Shown one piece after another: positions 54,850-63,631 of a stretch of DNA of 64,000 bases (positions within the stretch are counted from its first letter, which is position 1; each line of letters begins with the position of its first letter). A program made the position numbers and the translations under genes. The notes beneath the pieces were generated by a model. That model was not told the DNA's origin, ran no database searches, and saw nothing but the letters and a program-made list of their open reading frames with translations. This stretch comes from Nocardioides conyzicola (GTDB taxonomy: Bacteria > Actinomycetota > Actinomycetes > Propionibacteriales > Nocardioidaceae). Location of the stretch: contig NZ_BAABKM010000003.1 in the NCBI RefSeq assembly GCF_039543825.1, positions 186,001 to 250,000 on the forward strand, in the 5' to 3' direction.

Positions 54850-57672
54850 TCAGCGCAGCCAGCCGCTGGCGTCGGCCAGCTCGTCGATCGCACCGGTGAC
54901 GGCGACCCCGAGCTCGTCGAGCTCCCGTGGGGTGGGTACGGCGCCGTCGAGTGCCGCGAGCTCGATCTCGAGGCAGCGGGCGGCCAGTCGGTTCAGCCCG
55001 ATGTTGTCGGCGCTGCCGCGCAGGCGGTGGGCGCGCTCGGCGGTCACCACCGCGTCGGCCGCCGCTGACGCGGCGACGAGCTCGACCAGCGTCTGGTGGG
55101 CGCTGGAGCCGAAGCGGTCGACGATGCGCAGCACCAGCTCGGCGTCGAAGCCGTCGTCCATCAGCGCCCGCAGGCGGGCATCGGCCGTCGACGCGTCGCC
55201 GACCAGGGCCGTCTCCTCCGCGGCCGGCACCTCCACGGCGGGCAGCCAGCGCTCGAGCGTGCTCGCGAGCAGCTCGGCGTCCACCGGTTTGGCCAGGAAG
55301 TCGTCCATCCCCGCCTGCCGGCAGCGCTCGCGCTCCTCCGCCGTGGCCGAGGCGGTCATCGCGATGATCGGCACCCGGTCGAGCACCGTTCCCATCGCCC
55401 GGATCGCCCGGGTCGCGTCGAAGCCGTCCATCACGGGCATCTGGCAGTCCATCAGGATCGCGTCGAAGGCCTTCGGCGCGTCCGCGATGACGGCCACCGC
55501 CTCGGCGCCGTCCTCCGCGATCACCACCGAGCAGCCGAGGTGGTGGAGCATGCCGGTCGCGACGAGCTGGTTGACGGCGTTGTCCTCGACGACCAGCACC
55601 CGCCCGCGTACGCCGTCGGCCGGCGGCACCGGCGACCCGGGACGGACCGGGCGGCTCGCGTCGAAGCGCCCACCGAGGGCGGCGAGCTCGTCGAGCAGCC
55701 GCGAGGCGAGCACCGGCTTGGACACGAACGTGTCGATGCCGGCGCTCTCCAGCCAGGTCGCGGTGGGCTCCACGGCCGACGACAGCAGCGCGATGCGCAG
55801 CCCCTGGAAGCGCTCGTCGGCGCGGATCGTCCGGGCGAGCTGCTCGCCGTCGGTGTCCGGCATCATGTAGTCGACCAGCACGACCTCGTACCCGTCCGCG
55901 CGCCGCAGCGAGCCGTCGAGCTCGCCGAGGGCCTCGTGCGCGGAGGCAGCGACGGTGACGTCCACGTCCCAGGCGCGCAGCTGCTCGGCCAGGATGAAGC
56001 GGTTGGTGGCGTGGTCGTCGACGACCAGCACCCGGAGCCCGGCCACGGCCCCCTCGCGCATCGCCGGTGGGACGACCCCTGCGGCCGGCAGGAACGGCGC
56101 CGTGAACCAGAACGTGCTGCCCTCCCCCGGCGTGCTGCTCAGGCCGATCGTGCCGCCCATGGCGGCGACGATCCGGTCGCTGATCGCCAGGCCCAGCCCG
56201 GTGCCGCCGTACCGCCGCGTGGTGGAGCTGTCGGCCTGCGAGAACGCCGTGAACAGGTGCTGCTGGACCTCCGGCGCGATGCCGATGCCGGTGTCCCTGA
56301 CCTCGACGCGTACGCCGGACGGGCCCGTGCCGCTGGCCGTCACGACGACCTCGCCGGCGTCGGTGAACTTCACGGCGTTCGCCACCAGGTTGGTGATGAC
56401 CTGGCCGAAGCGCACCGGGTCGCCGCACACCAGGGGCGGCACCCGGTCGACGCTCGAGATGACCAGCTCGAGGTCCTTGCCGGCGGCGCTCTCGGCGACC
56501 ATGGCCACGCTGCGCTCGATCACGTCGCGCGGGTCGAAGTCGACCTCCTCGAGGTCGAGCTTGCCGGCCTCGACCTTGGACAGGTCGAGGATGTCGTTGA
56601 CCAGCGCGAGCAGCGACCGCCCGGCCTGGTCGATGCCGTCGGCGAACCGGCGCTGGTGGGGCGACAGCTCGGTGCGGCTGAGCAGCTCCGACAGCCCGAT
56701 CACGCCGTTCAGCGGCGTCCGGATCTCGTGGCTCATCGTGGCCAGGAACTCCGACTTCGCCCGTGAGGCCGCCAGGGCCTCGTCGCGCGCCGTCGCCAGC
56801 TGCCCGGACACCTGCTCGCGCTGTGCCACGGTCGCCAGCAGCGCGAGCATCTGCCGGAAGATCGCGTGCTCGTACGGCCGCGGCGCGGATGCCGCTCCGC
56901 TGTCGGACACGACGACGCACGCGAGCCGGTCGCGCACCAGCGCAGGCCCGGCGACGAACACCGTCCCGGACGGACCGACCCGCTCCAGGACCTCCCGGCG
57001 TACGGCGACCTCCTCGGCCATCGCCTGCGCGAACGCCGCCACCTCGGCGTCGTACTCGCGCCAGCCGGCGTCGAAGTGCACCATCGTCTCCGGGTCGTCC
57101 GGCAGCGGCGCGGAGACGATCACCGCCGGCCACTGGGTGAACGGGCGCACGATCGTGTCGGCCGCGATCAGCGCGTCGCCGAGGGTGGGCGCCTCGTTGG
57201 CGGCGCCCGCCATGGCGCTCAGGAACGCCAGCCCCTGCTCGGCCTCCTTGCTCTCCGTGATGTCCTGCACGGTCCCGGCCGCGCGCACGAGCACGCCGGC
57301 CTCGTCCAGGGTCGCCCGGCCCTGGACCCGCACCCACCGGGTCGGCTGGCCCGGCACCGGGCGCACCCGGACGTCGAAGCCCATCGGCTCACCGCGCGAG
57401 CCCATCGCGGCGTACGCCGCCTCCACGACCTCGCGGTCGTCGGGGTGGATCCGCTCGAAGAGCGTGGCGCCGGTCGGCACGAACGAGCGGGGCTCGAACT
57501 CCAGGACCCGGAAGAGCTCGTCCGACCACCGCAGGACCTCGTCGGCGGCCGTGAACTCCCAGCTCCCGATCTTCGCGATCGACTGGGCCTCGGCGAGCTC
57601 CCGGCCGCGGCGCTCGAGCTCCTCGATCAGCATCTGTCGCGAGAGGTCGTCGGTGGCCAGCTCGCGTTCCAT
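54850..57672 (-). CDS. Hybrid sensor histidine kinase with PAS, GAF, two receivers and HPt
   Basis: A 940-residue soluble phosphorelay protein. In order: PAS (about 38-143, IGSWEFTAADEVLRWSDELF), GAF-like (about 145-300), HisKA (FLATMSHEIRTPLNGVIGL, His near 328), HATPase (NLVANAVKFTDAGE, DTGIGI, GGTGLGLAISDRI), receiver 1 (LRVLVVDDHATNRFI, Asp in VVLVDYMMPDTDG), receiver 2 (VLVVEDNAVNQLVATG, Asp in AILMDCQMPVMDG), and HPt (AHRLRGSADNIG with its His). All phospho-acceptors are present. No membrane helix is seen, so it senses a cytoplasmic signal. ATG 57672 has a GGGGGAG site about 12 bases upstream. No separate output regulator lies next to it. Confidence 0.93.
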   Translation of the reverse strand: MERELATDDLSRQMLIEELERRGRELAEAQSIAKIGSWEFTAADEVLRWSDELFRVLEFEPRSFVPTGATLFERIHPDDREVVEAAYAAMGSRGEPMGFDVRVRPVPGQPTRWVRVQGRATLDEAGVLVRAAGTVQDITESKEAEQGLAFLSAMAGAANEAPTLGDALIAADTIVRPFTQWPAVIVSAPLPDDPETMVHFDAGWREYDAEVAAFAQAMAEEVAVRREVLERVGPSGTVFVAGPALVRDRLACVVVSDSGAASAPRPYEHAIFRQMLALLATVAQREQVSGQLATARDEALAASRAKSEFLATMSHEIRTPLNGVIGLSELLSRTELSPHQRRFADGIDQAGRSLLALVNDILDLSKVEAGKLDLEEVDFDPRDVIERSVAMVAESAAGKDLELVISSVDRVPPLVCGDPVRFGQVITNLVANAVKFTDAGEVVVTASGTGPSGVRVEVRDTGIGIAPEVQQHLFTAFSQADSSTTRRYGGTGLGLAISDRIVAAMGGTIGLSSTPGEGSTFWFTAPFLPAAGVVPPAMREGAVAGLRVLVVDDHATNRFILAEQLRAWDVDVTVAASAHEALGELDGSLRRADGYEVVLVDYMMPDTDGEQLARTIRADERFQGLRIALLSSAVEPTATWLESAGIDTFVSKPVLASRLLDELAALGGRFDASRPVRPGSPVPPADGVRGRVLVVEDNAVNQLVATGMLHHLGCSVVIAEDGAEAVAVIADAPKAFDAILMDCQMPVMDGFDATRAIRAMGTVLDRVPIIAMTASATAEERERCRQAGMDDFLAKPVDAELLASTLERWLPAVEVPAAEETALVGDASTADARLRALMDDGFDAELVLRIVDRFGSSAHQTLVELVAASAAADAVVTAERAHRLRGSADNIGLNRLAARCLEIELAALDGAVPTPRELDELGVAVTGAIDELADASGWLR

Positions 57673-57746
57673 GGGGCCGATGCTCCCCCATCCGCTGCCG
57701 CGGCGCACGCGAACCCGGTGTTGGCGGCCCATGGTTGGCTGGAGGC

Positions 57747-58658
57747 ATGGACGCACGCACGGTCGTGATCGGCGGCGCCTCCGGATTCCTCGGACGGCAC
57801 CTGGGCGCAGAGCTGGTGGAGCGCGGGCACGCGGTGATCGCGCTGACCCGCCGACCGACGTCGTCGCCCGACGAGTCGAGCTGGGACCCGTACGCCGGGG
57901 TCTACGAGCGCGACGTGATCGAGCGCGCCGACGTCGTGGTCAACCTCGCCGGCACCCCGACGATCGGCAACGTGCACTCCCGCACGTGGGCCCGGCAGCT
58001 GCGCGAGAGCCGGGTGACGACGACCCGGGTGCTCGCCGACGCGATCGCCTCCAGCGAGAGGCGCCCGGCGTACCTCGCCGGCAATGCCATCGCCTGGTAC
58101 GGCGACCACGGGGACGAGGTCGTCACCGAGGCGTCCGACAGCCGCGGCGACAGCCTGATGACGACCGTCTGCCGCGACTGGCAGGAGGCGGCCGGTCCTG
58201 CGGTCGAGGCCGGCGCCCGGGTCTGCTTCCTGCGCACCTCTCCGGTGATGGACGGGTCGGGCGCGCCCTTCAAGCAGCTCCGCCTGCTGACCAAGCTGGG
58301 TCTGGGCGCCCGGCTCGGCGACGGCCGCCAGCGGATGGCGATGATCTCGCTGCGCGACTGGGTCGGCGCCGCCATCCACCTGGTCGAGCACGACGCGGTG
58401 TCCGGACCGGTCAACCTCTGCAGCCCCGAGACCCCGACCAACGTCGAGTTCACCCAGGCGCTGGCCCAGGCGCTCGACCGCAAGGCGCTCCTGGTGGCGC
58501 CGGGCTTCGCGGTCAAGGCCGGTGCCGGCCCGGTCGCCGGCGAGGTGCTCGGGTCGATCAACCTCCGGCCGACCGTGCTCGAGGACAGCGGCTACTCCTT
58601 CCGCGACCGCACCGTCCACGAGGTCGTCCGCGCCGCGCTCGCGCCCTCCACCACCTGA
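57747..58658 (+). CDS. TIGR01777-family sugar-nucleotide epimerase-like protein
   Basis: A 303-residue extended-SDR protein beginning MDARTVVIGGASGFLGRHLG with the NAD(P) motif GASGFLG, followed by VVNLAGTPTI and AGNAIAWYGDHGDE. The family is of unknown reaction and sits upstream of lipB in many actinobacteria, as here. Both a GGAGG immediately upstream and a TTGGCT hexamer 6 bases before the ATG are present. Its last 67 bases overlap, tail to tail, the gene on the opposite strand. Confidence 0.9.
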   Translation: MDARTVVIGGASGFLGRHLGAELVERGHAVIALTRRPTSSPDESSWDPYAGVYERDVIERADVVVNLAGTPTIGNVHSRTWARQLRESRVTTTRVLADAIASSERRPAYLAGNAIAWYGDHGDEVVTEASDSRGDSLMTTVCRDWQEAAGPAVEAGARVCFLRTSPVMDGSGAPFKQLRLLTKLGLGARLGDGRQRMAMISLRDWVGAAIHLVEHDAVSGPVNLCSPETPTNVEFTQALAQALDRKALLVAPGFAVKAGAGPVAGEVLGSINLRPTVLEDSGYSFRDRTVHEVVRAALAPSTT

Positions 58659-59068
58659 GCCACCCGCCACTCCCCGCCCGACCTGACCAGGACCACGCGC
58701 CGGGTCGTGAACCCGTCGCGCGGCAGCGACCGACGTACGCCGGGCCCGACCGCGACCGCCCCCACGAGCCGGTCGGTGACGACCAGGTCGAGCCGGCGAG
58801 CCGACGCGCGGTGGACGTCGACCTCGAGCAGCTGCATCCGCATCCCCTCGACCCGGAGGCCTCGCCGCTGCCACTGCCGCAGCATCGCGACGTCGGCCCG
58901 CCCGGCCGGCGAGCCCGGCGCGTAGAGCGACCGCAGCGCCGCCGGGTCTCCCGCCACCCACGACGCCGCCCGCTGGTCGTCCCACCCGTGCAGCACCGCG
59001 GACGCGTCAGCGGGCGCGCCCCAGGTCAAGCAGGCCGACAGACACAGGGACAACCAATCGGGGCTCAT
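58592..59068 (-). CDS. NTF2-like protein of unknown function
   Basis: A 158-residue protein. After about 22 residues with a weak hydrophobic start (MSPDWLSLCLSACLTWG, possibly a short signal or lipoprotein-like segment) come AASWVAGDPAALRSLYAPGS and the end GGEWRVAQVVEG, which suggest the NTF2/ketosteroid-isomerase-like cone fold. The tail after VAQVVEG (about 13 residues) runs into the 3' end of the epimerase-like gene. The function is unknown, and the start could lie slightly downstream. Confidence 0.65.
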   Translation of the reverse strand: MSPDWLSLCLSACLTWGAPADASAVLHGWDDQRAASWVAGDPAALRSLYAPGSPAGRADVAMLRQWQRRGLRVEGMRMQLLEVDVHRASARRLDLVVTDRLVGAVAVGPGVRRSLPRDGFTTRRVVLVRSGGEWRVAQVVEGASAARTTSWTVRSRKE

Positions 59069-59127
59069 CGACGTCTCCTACCCGTGTCGACGACTCCCGA
59101 GCAGGTTCTCCACAGGACACTGATCGC

Positions 59128-59994
59128 ATGCTGAGCCGCCGCGGGTTCCTCGTCGGAGGGGCGGCCCTCACCGGGGTCGCCGCCGCCGGGGTCGCGGTCG
59201 CCGGTGCGCACCACGGTCCGGTCAGCGAGCCGCCACCAGCCGCCACCCCGGGCCCGACCCACCGCGGCAGCTTCGTGTCGCGGTACCGCCCGGGCGTCGA
59301 CACGCACTGGGTGGTGCTCCGCCCGCCCGGCGCCCCCGTCGACCTCCCGGTGGTGGTCGCGCTGCACGGGCTCCACCAGGACGCCGAGACCGTCGTCGGC
59401 CGGTCGCTCTACGTGGACCGCTACCTGGCCGCGGCCGTCGCCGACGGGGTCCCGGCCTTCGCCGTCGCGGCCGTCGACGGCGGTACGTCGTACTGGCACC
59501 CCCGCCCGGACGGCGAGGACACCGGCGCGATGGTGGTCGACGAGCTGCTGCCGCTGCTCGGCGAGCAGGGTCTCGACGTCTCCCGCATCGGACTGCTCGG
59601 CTGGTCGATGGGCGGGTACGGCGCGCTGCGGCTCGCCGGTGTGCTCGGGCCCGACCGGGTCGGTGCCGTCGTCGCGTCGAGCCCGGCGCTGTGGCAGCAC
59701 GGCGGCGACGCCTCCTCCTCCGGCTTCGCCGACGCCGCGGAGTACGACGAGTACTCCGTCGTCGGCCGCCAGGACGACCTGGCCGGCATCCCGGTCCGGG
59801 TCGACGTCGGCACCGGCGACCCGTTCTACCGGGCGGTCCAGGACTACGTCGATGGCCTGGAGAAGGTGCGGAGCCCCGACGACGCCCACGTCGTCAGCAC
59901 CTTCCGGCCCGGCGCCCACGACCCGGCGTACTGGCGCCGGATGCTGCCCGCTCAGCTGAGGTTCCTCGGCCGCGGCGTAGGCTCGGTGGCGTGA
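59128..59994 (+). CDS. Exported esterase-family alpha/beta hydrolase (Tat signal)
   Basis: A 288-residue hydrolase whose N terminus, [20 protein letters not shown], is a twin-arginine signal (SRRGFL), so it is exported folded. The mature domain has [17 protein letters not shown] (oxyanion area), the nucleophile motif [11 protein letters not shown] and the catalytic His in PGAHDPAYW, resembling the esterase D/antigen-85-like family. The substrate is unknown. The last four bases overlap the start of lipB (GTGA), although lipB also has its own promoter inside this gene. Confidence 0.87.
   Translation: MLSRRGFLVGGAALTGVAAAGVAVAGAHHGPVSEPPPAATPGPTHRGSFVSRYRPGVDTHWVVLRPPGAPVDLPVVVALHGLHQDAETVVGRSLYVDRYLAAAVADGVPAFAVAAVDGGTSYWHPRPDGEDTGAMVVDELLPLLGEQGLDVSRIGLLGWSMGGYGALRLAGVLGPDRVGAVVASSPALWQHGGDASSSGFADAAEYDEYSVVGRQDDLAGIPVRVDVGTGDPFYRAVQDYVDGLEKVRSPDDAHVVSTFRPGAHDPAYWRRMLPAQLRFLGRGVGSVA
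59978..59983 (+). promoter_or_regulatory. -10 element of leaderless lipB promoter
   Basis: TAGGCT, 7 bases before GTG 59991, within the last codons of the esterase gene. The identical hexamer and spacing precede lipA at 63619. Confidence 0.6.
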
Positions 59995-60704
59995 AGCTCG
60001 AGCACCTCGGCCTGGTCGACTACCTGGCCGCGTGGGACCTCCAGCGCGAGGTCCACCAGCGCGTCGCCGACGGGGACCAGCCCGACACGACGCTGCTGCT
60101 CGAGCACCCGGCCGTCTTCACCGCCGGCAAGCGCACCCAGCCACACGACCGGCCCGCCGACCCGCACGGTGCCCCGGTCATCGACGTGGACCGCGGCGGC
60201 ACGATCACCTTCCACGGTCCCGGTCAGCTGGTCGGCTACCCGATCGTCGCGCTGCCCGACCACGTGAAGGTCGTCGACTACGTACGCCGGGTCGAGGAGG
60301 CGCTGATCCAGGTCTGCGCGGACCTCGGTGTCACGACCGCCCGGGTCCCCGGCCGCAGCGGCGTGTGGCTGCGCGCCGACGACCGCGGCCCCGAGCGCAA
60401 GATCGCCGCGCTCGGCATCCGGGTGAGCCGCGGCGTCACCATGCACGGCTTCTCGCTCAACTGCGACGTCGACCTGGGGTGGTTCGACCGGTTCGTCCCG
60501 TGCAGCATCGACGACGCGGGCGTCACCTCCCTCAGCAAGGAGCTCGGCCGCGACGTCACGGTCGCCGAGGTCACGCCGTACGTCGAGCGGCACCTGGGCG
60601 ACTACCTCGCGTGGGCGCCGTACGTCGCGACGCCCGACTACGACGCGCGACCGGACCCTGCGAAGCACCCTCGGATCGAGCTGCTCACCCCGACCCGACC
60701 CTGA
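59991..60704 (+). CDS. lipB: Octanoyl-[ACP]:protein N-octanoyltransferase LipB
   Basis: A 237-residue enzyme that transfers octanoate from acyl carrier protein to the lipoyl domains of E2 and GcvH, the first step of lipoate synthesis. The motifs [40 protein letters not shown] (catalytic Lys) and FVPCSI (catalytic Cys) are complete. GTG 59991 overlaps the upstream stop by 4 bases and has its own leaderless promoter. In most actinobacteria lipA follows directly; here about 2.9 kb of other genes lie between. Confidence 0.95.
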   Translation: MKLEHLGLVDYLAAWDLQREVHQRVADGDQPDTTLLLEHPAVFTAGKRTQPHDRPADPHGAPVIDVDRGGTITFHGPGQLVGYPIVALPDHVKVVDYVRRVEEALIQVCADLGVTTARVPGRSGVWLRADDRGPERKIAALGIRVSRGVTMHGFSLNCDVDLGWFDRFVPCSIDDAGVTSLSKELGRDVTVAEVTPYVERHLGDYLAWAPYVATPDYDARPDPAKHPRIELLTPTRP

Positions 60705-60791
60705 TCCTCCCCTGATCTCCGGCGCGTTGCCGCCCGCTCTCAACCTTCCGGCTGCTTGGGTCGTCTGACGTACTGACCCGGGAGGACGTAC

Positions 60792-61709
60792 ATGAGCGAT
60801 CTGGTGATCGAGACCAGTGGTCTGCGCAAGGAGTTCCGCACCCGTCGAGGGGTGCGGGTCGCCGTGCACGACCTCGACCTGGCGGTGCCGGCCGGCGGCG
60901 TCCACGGCTTCCTCGGTCCCAACGGCTCGGGCAAGACCACGACGATCCGGATGCTGCTGGGCCTCGCCACGGCGACGTCCGGCTCGATGCGGCTCTTCGG
61001 TGAGGACGTGCCCCAGCGACTGCCGTCCGTCCTCGACCGGGTGGGCGCCGTGGTCGAGAACCCGAAGTTCTCCCCGCAGTTCACCGGCCGCCAGAACCTC
61101 ACCCTCCTCGCCCGCACGATCGGTGTCCCCGACACCCGGGTCGCCGAGACCGTCGACACCGTCGGGCTGACCGGCCGCGACGGCGACCGGTACAAGACCT
61201 ACTCGTTGGGCATGAAGCAGCGGCTCGCGATCGCCGCCACGCTGCTGAAGTCGCCCGAGCTGCTGATCCTCGACGAGCCGACCAACGGCCTCGACCCGGC
61301 CGGCATCCGCGAGATCCGCGACACCATCAGGGACCTGGGCGAGGCCGGCGTGACCGTGCTGCTCAGCTCCCACATCCTCGCCGAGGTCCAGCAGGTCTGC
61401 ACCTCCGCCACGATCATCGGCAACGGCCGGATGCTCGCGTCCGGCCGCGTCGAGGACCTGATCGGCACCAGCACGTCCTACCGCGTGGGCGTGCCGGACC
61501 GGGCCGCTGCGCGCACGGCGCTGGCCGCCGCGGGGCTGGTGGTCGTCGACGGACCGGAGCTGCTCGTCGAGACCGACCGTCCCGCCGCCGTCACGGAGGC
61601 GCTCGGCGCCGCCGGGATCTGGCTGACCGAGCTGACACCGGTGCGACCAGACCTGGAGACGGTGTTCCTCGAGCTCACCGCGGGCGACCAGCTGGGCGGG
61701 GTCGCGTGA
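60792..61709 (+). CDS. ABC transporter ATP-binding protein
   Basis: A 305-residue ATPase: Walker A GPNGSGKTTTIRM, signature YSLGMKQRLAIAATLL, Walker B LLILDEPTNGLDPAG, plus a C-terminal extension typical of the drug/antibiotic-export (CcmA/BcrA-like) group. The ATG has a GGGAGGA site. It overlaps the membrane subunit by 4 bases. The substrate is unknown; bacitracin- or lantibiotic-type self-protection exporters have this two-gene layout, but nothing here indicates a specific drug. Confidence 0.92.
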   Translation: MSDLVIETSGLRKEFRTRRGVRVAVHDLDLAVPAGGVHGFLGPNGSGKTTTIRMLLGLATATSGSMRLFGEDVPQRLPSVLDRVGAVVENPKFSPQFTGRQNLTLLARTIGVPDTRVAETVDTVGLTGRDGDRYKTYSLGMKQRLAIAATLLKSPELLILDEPTNGLDPAGIREIRDTIRDLGEAGVTVLLSSHILAEVQQVCTSATIIGNGRMLASGRVEDLIGTSTSYRVGVPDRAAARTALAAAGLVVVDGPELLVETDRPAAVTEALGAAGIWLTELTPVRPDLETVFLELTAGDQLGGVA

Positions 61710-62698
61710 TGCGCCGGCTGCTGGGAGTCGAGCTGACCCGCCTGCGCTGGCGCCGGGCCGTGCAGATCCTCGTGATCGTGGCGCTGGCCGTGCCGGTCGT
61801 GGTCTTCGCGATCACCGCGTGGAACACCCGCCCGGTCACCGACGCCGAACGGGAGGCGGTGCAGGTCCAGGTCGACCGCGACACCGCAGCGGCGCAGGAC
61901 GACCTGCGCGCCTGCCTGGACGACCCGGAGGGCCAGGGCGTCCCGACCAACGAGGACCCGGAGAAGGTGTGCCGGGAGTGGTACACCCCGCAGGCGCAGT
62001 GGTACGGCCTGAGGGAGCCCCTCTCCCTCGCCAACGAGCGCCAGGACGGCTCCGGGCCGGTCGTGATCGCCCTGCTCATGGTGCTGCTCGTGCTCGCCGG
62101 TACGACGTTCGCCGGGCACGACTGGGGCACGGGCTCGATGAGCAACCAGCTGCTCTTCGAGGCCCGCCGCGGACGGGTCTGGGTGACCAAGGGCCTCGCC
62201 GTGCTGCTCGGAGGCGGTGTGCTCGCGGCGGTCGTGCTGGCGGCGTACTGGACCGGCCTCTGGGCGCTCGCCGCCGGCCGCGGCCTCGACCCGTCGGGTC
62301 ACGCGGTCTGGGAGGGCTACCAGCAGGGCATCCGCGGCACCGTGCTCGCGGCGCTGTGCGCGCTGGCGGCGTACGCGCTGACGATGCTCTTCCGCAGCAC
62401 CGTGGTGACGCTCGGGGTGCTCTTCGGTCTCTCGATCCTGGCGCCGCTGCTGATGGCGCTGATCGCTTTCCCCGACAACGAGCGCTGGATGCCGCAGACC
62501 AACATCGCGGCCGTCATCCTCGACGGCACCACCTACTACGGCGAGATGAGCTGCACGAGCGACTCCCTCGGCAACGAGGAGTGCAGCAGCAACGAGCACC
62601 GGCTGTCGCTGGCCGGCGGCTCGGCGTACCTCCTCGTGCTGCTCGGGGTGGCCGCGGTGCCGTCGGTCGTCACGTTCCGGCGCCGGGACGTGCCGTAG
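61706..62698 (+). CDS. ABC transporter permease subunit
   Basis: A 330-residue membrane protein with about six hydrophobic helices: one near the N terminus (AVQILVIVALAVPVVVFAIT), a large outer loop of about 90 residues with two cysteines, then a cluster of helices (VVIALLMVLLVLAGTTFAGH, VLFGLSILAPLLMALIAF). GTG 61706 overlaps the ATPase stop (GTGA); ATG 61709 is equally possible. Its 3' end overlaps the SRPBCC gene of the opposite strand by 29 bases. Confidence 0.88.
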   Translation: MMRRLLGVELTRLRWRRAVQILVIVALAVPVVVFAITAWNTRPVTDAEREAVQVQVDRDTAAAQDDLRACLDDPEGQGVPTNEDPEKVCREWYTPQAQWYGLREPLSLANERQDGSGPVVIALLMVLLVLAGTTFAGHDWGTGSMSNQLLFEARRGRVWVTKGLAVLLGGGVLAAVVLAAYWTGLWALAAGRGLDPSGHAVWEGYQQGIRGTVLAALCALAAYALTMLFRSTVVTLGVLFGLSILAPLLMALIAFPDNERWMPQTNIAAVILDGTTYYGEMSCTSDSLGNEECSSNEHRLSLAGGSAYLLVLLGVAAVPSVVTFRRRDVP

Positions 62699-63203
62699 GG
62701 GCTACGCCCGGTAGTGCCCGGTAGTGCTCGGCCATCGCCGGGTAGTAGTCGCGGTCGAAGTCGATCGCGGCCACGTCGCCACCGGTCTCGGCGGCGACCA
62801 GGCGGTCCAGGTAGTACTCCCAGCCCGGGCCGACGCTGTCGCTCATCGACGCGTCGAGGTCGGGCTGGGTGAAGGTGAGCGTGGTGACGCCGTCGGACTC
62901 GGCCAGGTCCAGGTCGAGGTCCCACCACTCGTCGCCGACCTGGGTCGAGACCGCCAGCCGCCGGGGCGGGTCGCACTCCCGGATGCGCATGCCGTCCTCG
63001 GGCGCACCGTCCTCGGCGGTCATCGTGAAGCGCACCTCCCCCGACGCCGGGTCGCCGGTCCACGTGCCGATCCAGCGCCCGAGACGATCGGGCTCGGTGA
63101 TGGCGGCCCAGACGTCCTCGATCGGCGCATGGAACTCGCGCACGATCGTCAGCCGCGCGCGTCCCGCTGCGGTCTCGATGCGTCCGGTCGGTTGCCTGCT
63201 CAT
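62670..63203 (-). CDS. SRPBCC (AHSA1-like) domain protein
   Basis: A 177-residue START/Bet-v1-like protein: VREFHAPIEDVWAAITEPDR then LGRWIGTWTGDPASG, and DEWWDLDLDLAESDGVTTLT, the Aha1/CalC-type fold that binds hydrophobic ligands. Its start overlaps the ArsR stop by 4 bases, the common ArsR-SRPBCC operon in which the regulator controls its partner. The ligand is unknown. The final residues (about 10) overlap the end of the ABC permease gene. Confidence 0.9.
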   Translation of the reverse strand: MSRQPTGRIETAAGRARLTIVREFHAPIEDVWAAITEPDRLGRWIGTWTGDPASGEVRFTMTAEDGAPEDGMRIRECDPPRRLAVSTQVGDEWWDLDLDLAESDGVTTLTFTQPDLDASMSDSVGPGWEYYLDRLVAAETGGDVAAIDFDRDYYPAMAEHYRALPGVAPTARPGAGT

Positions 63204-63550
63204 GCGCTCTCCTCGAGGGGTGCGGTACGCCGTCGGTCGCGCCCGACCCGGCGGACCTCGGTGTCCAGGGCGTCCAGGGCGTTGGCGGTCAGTGGCTGCG
63301 GCAGGACCAGCGCGTCGACGTACGCCGTCACCGGCACCAGGCCTTCCCGGTGCAGGGTGTAGTGGCGTTCGCGGCCGCGGTCCTCGGCGGTGACGAGGCC
63401 CGCCTCGGTGAGCAGCCGCAGGTGCTTGCTCACCGCGGGCCGCGAGATCGGGAGGCCGTCGGCGAGGTCCACGACCCGCCGCGGACCGGCCGCGAGCGCC
63501 CGCAGCAGCGAGCGGCGTACCGGGTCGGCGAGCGCCGCGAACGGGTCCAT
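63200..63550 (-). CDS. ArsR-family transcriptional regulator
   Basis: A 116-residue winged-helix repressor beginning MDPFAALADPVRRSLLRALA, recognition helix ISRPAVSKHLRLLTEAGLV, wing DRGRERHYTLH. No metal-binding Cys pair of the ArsR/SmtB type is present, which suggests the SdpR-like branch. It is coupled to the SRPBCC gene, and a palindrome just upstream is its probable operator. Confidence 0.92.
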   Translation of the reverse strand: MDPFAALADPVRRSLLRALAAGPRRVVDLADGLPISRPAVSKHLRLLTEAGLVTAEDRGRERHYTLHREGLVPVTAYVDALVLPQPLTANALDALDTEVRRVGRDRRRTAPLEESA

Positions 63551-63557
63551 CCGAATA

Positions 63558-63575
63558 GGTAACCATCAAGTTACC
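63558..63575. promoter_or_regulatory. Probable ArsR operator
   Basis: GGTAAC-CATCAA-GTTACC is a perfect 6+6 inverted repeat ending 8 bases from the ArsR start, covering the place where its promoter must lie. It is inferred to be autoregulatory. Confidence 0.6.
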
Positions 63576-63618
63576 GATCGGGCAATGGCCCGACCCCGGG
63601 ATCGCTGGCCCACCCGCG

Positions 63619-63624
63619 TAGGCT
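63619..63624 (+). promoter_or_regulatory. -10 element of leaderless lipA promoter
   Basis: TAGGCT, 7 bases before GTG 63632, the same hexamer and spacing as lipB. Confidence 0.6.
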
Positions 63625-63631
63625 GGCGTCT

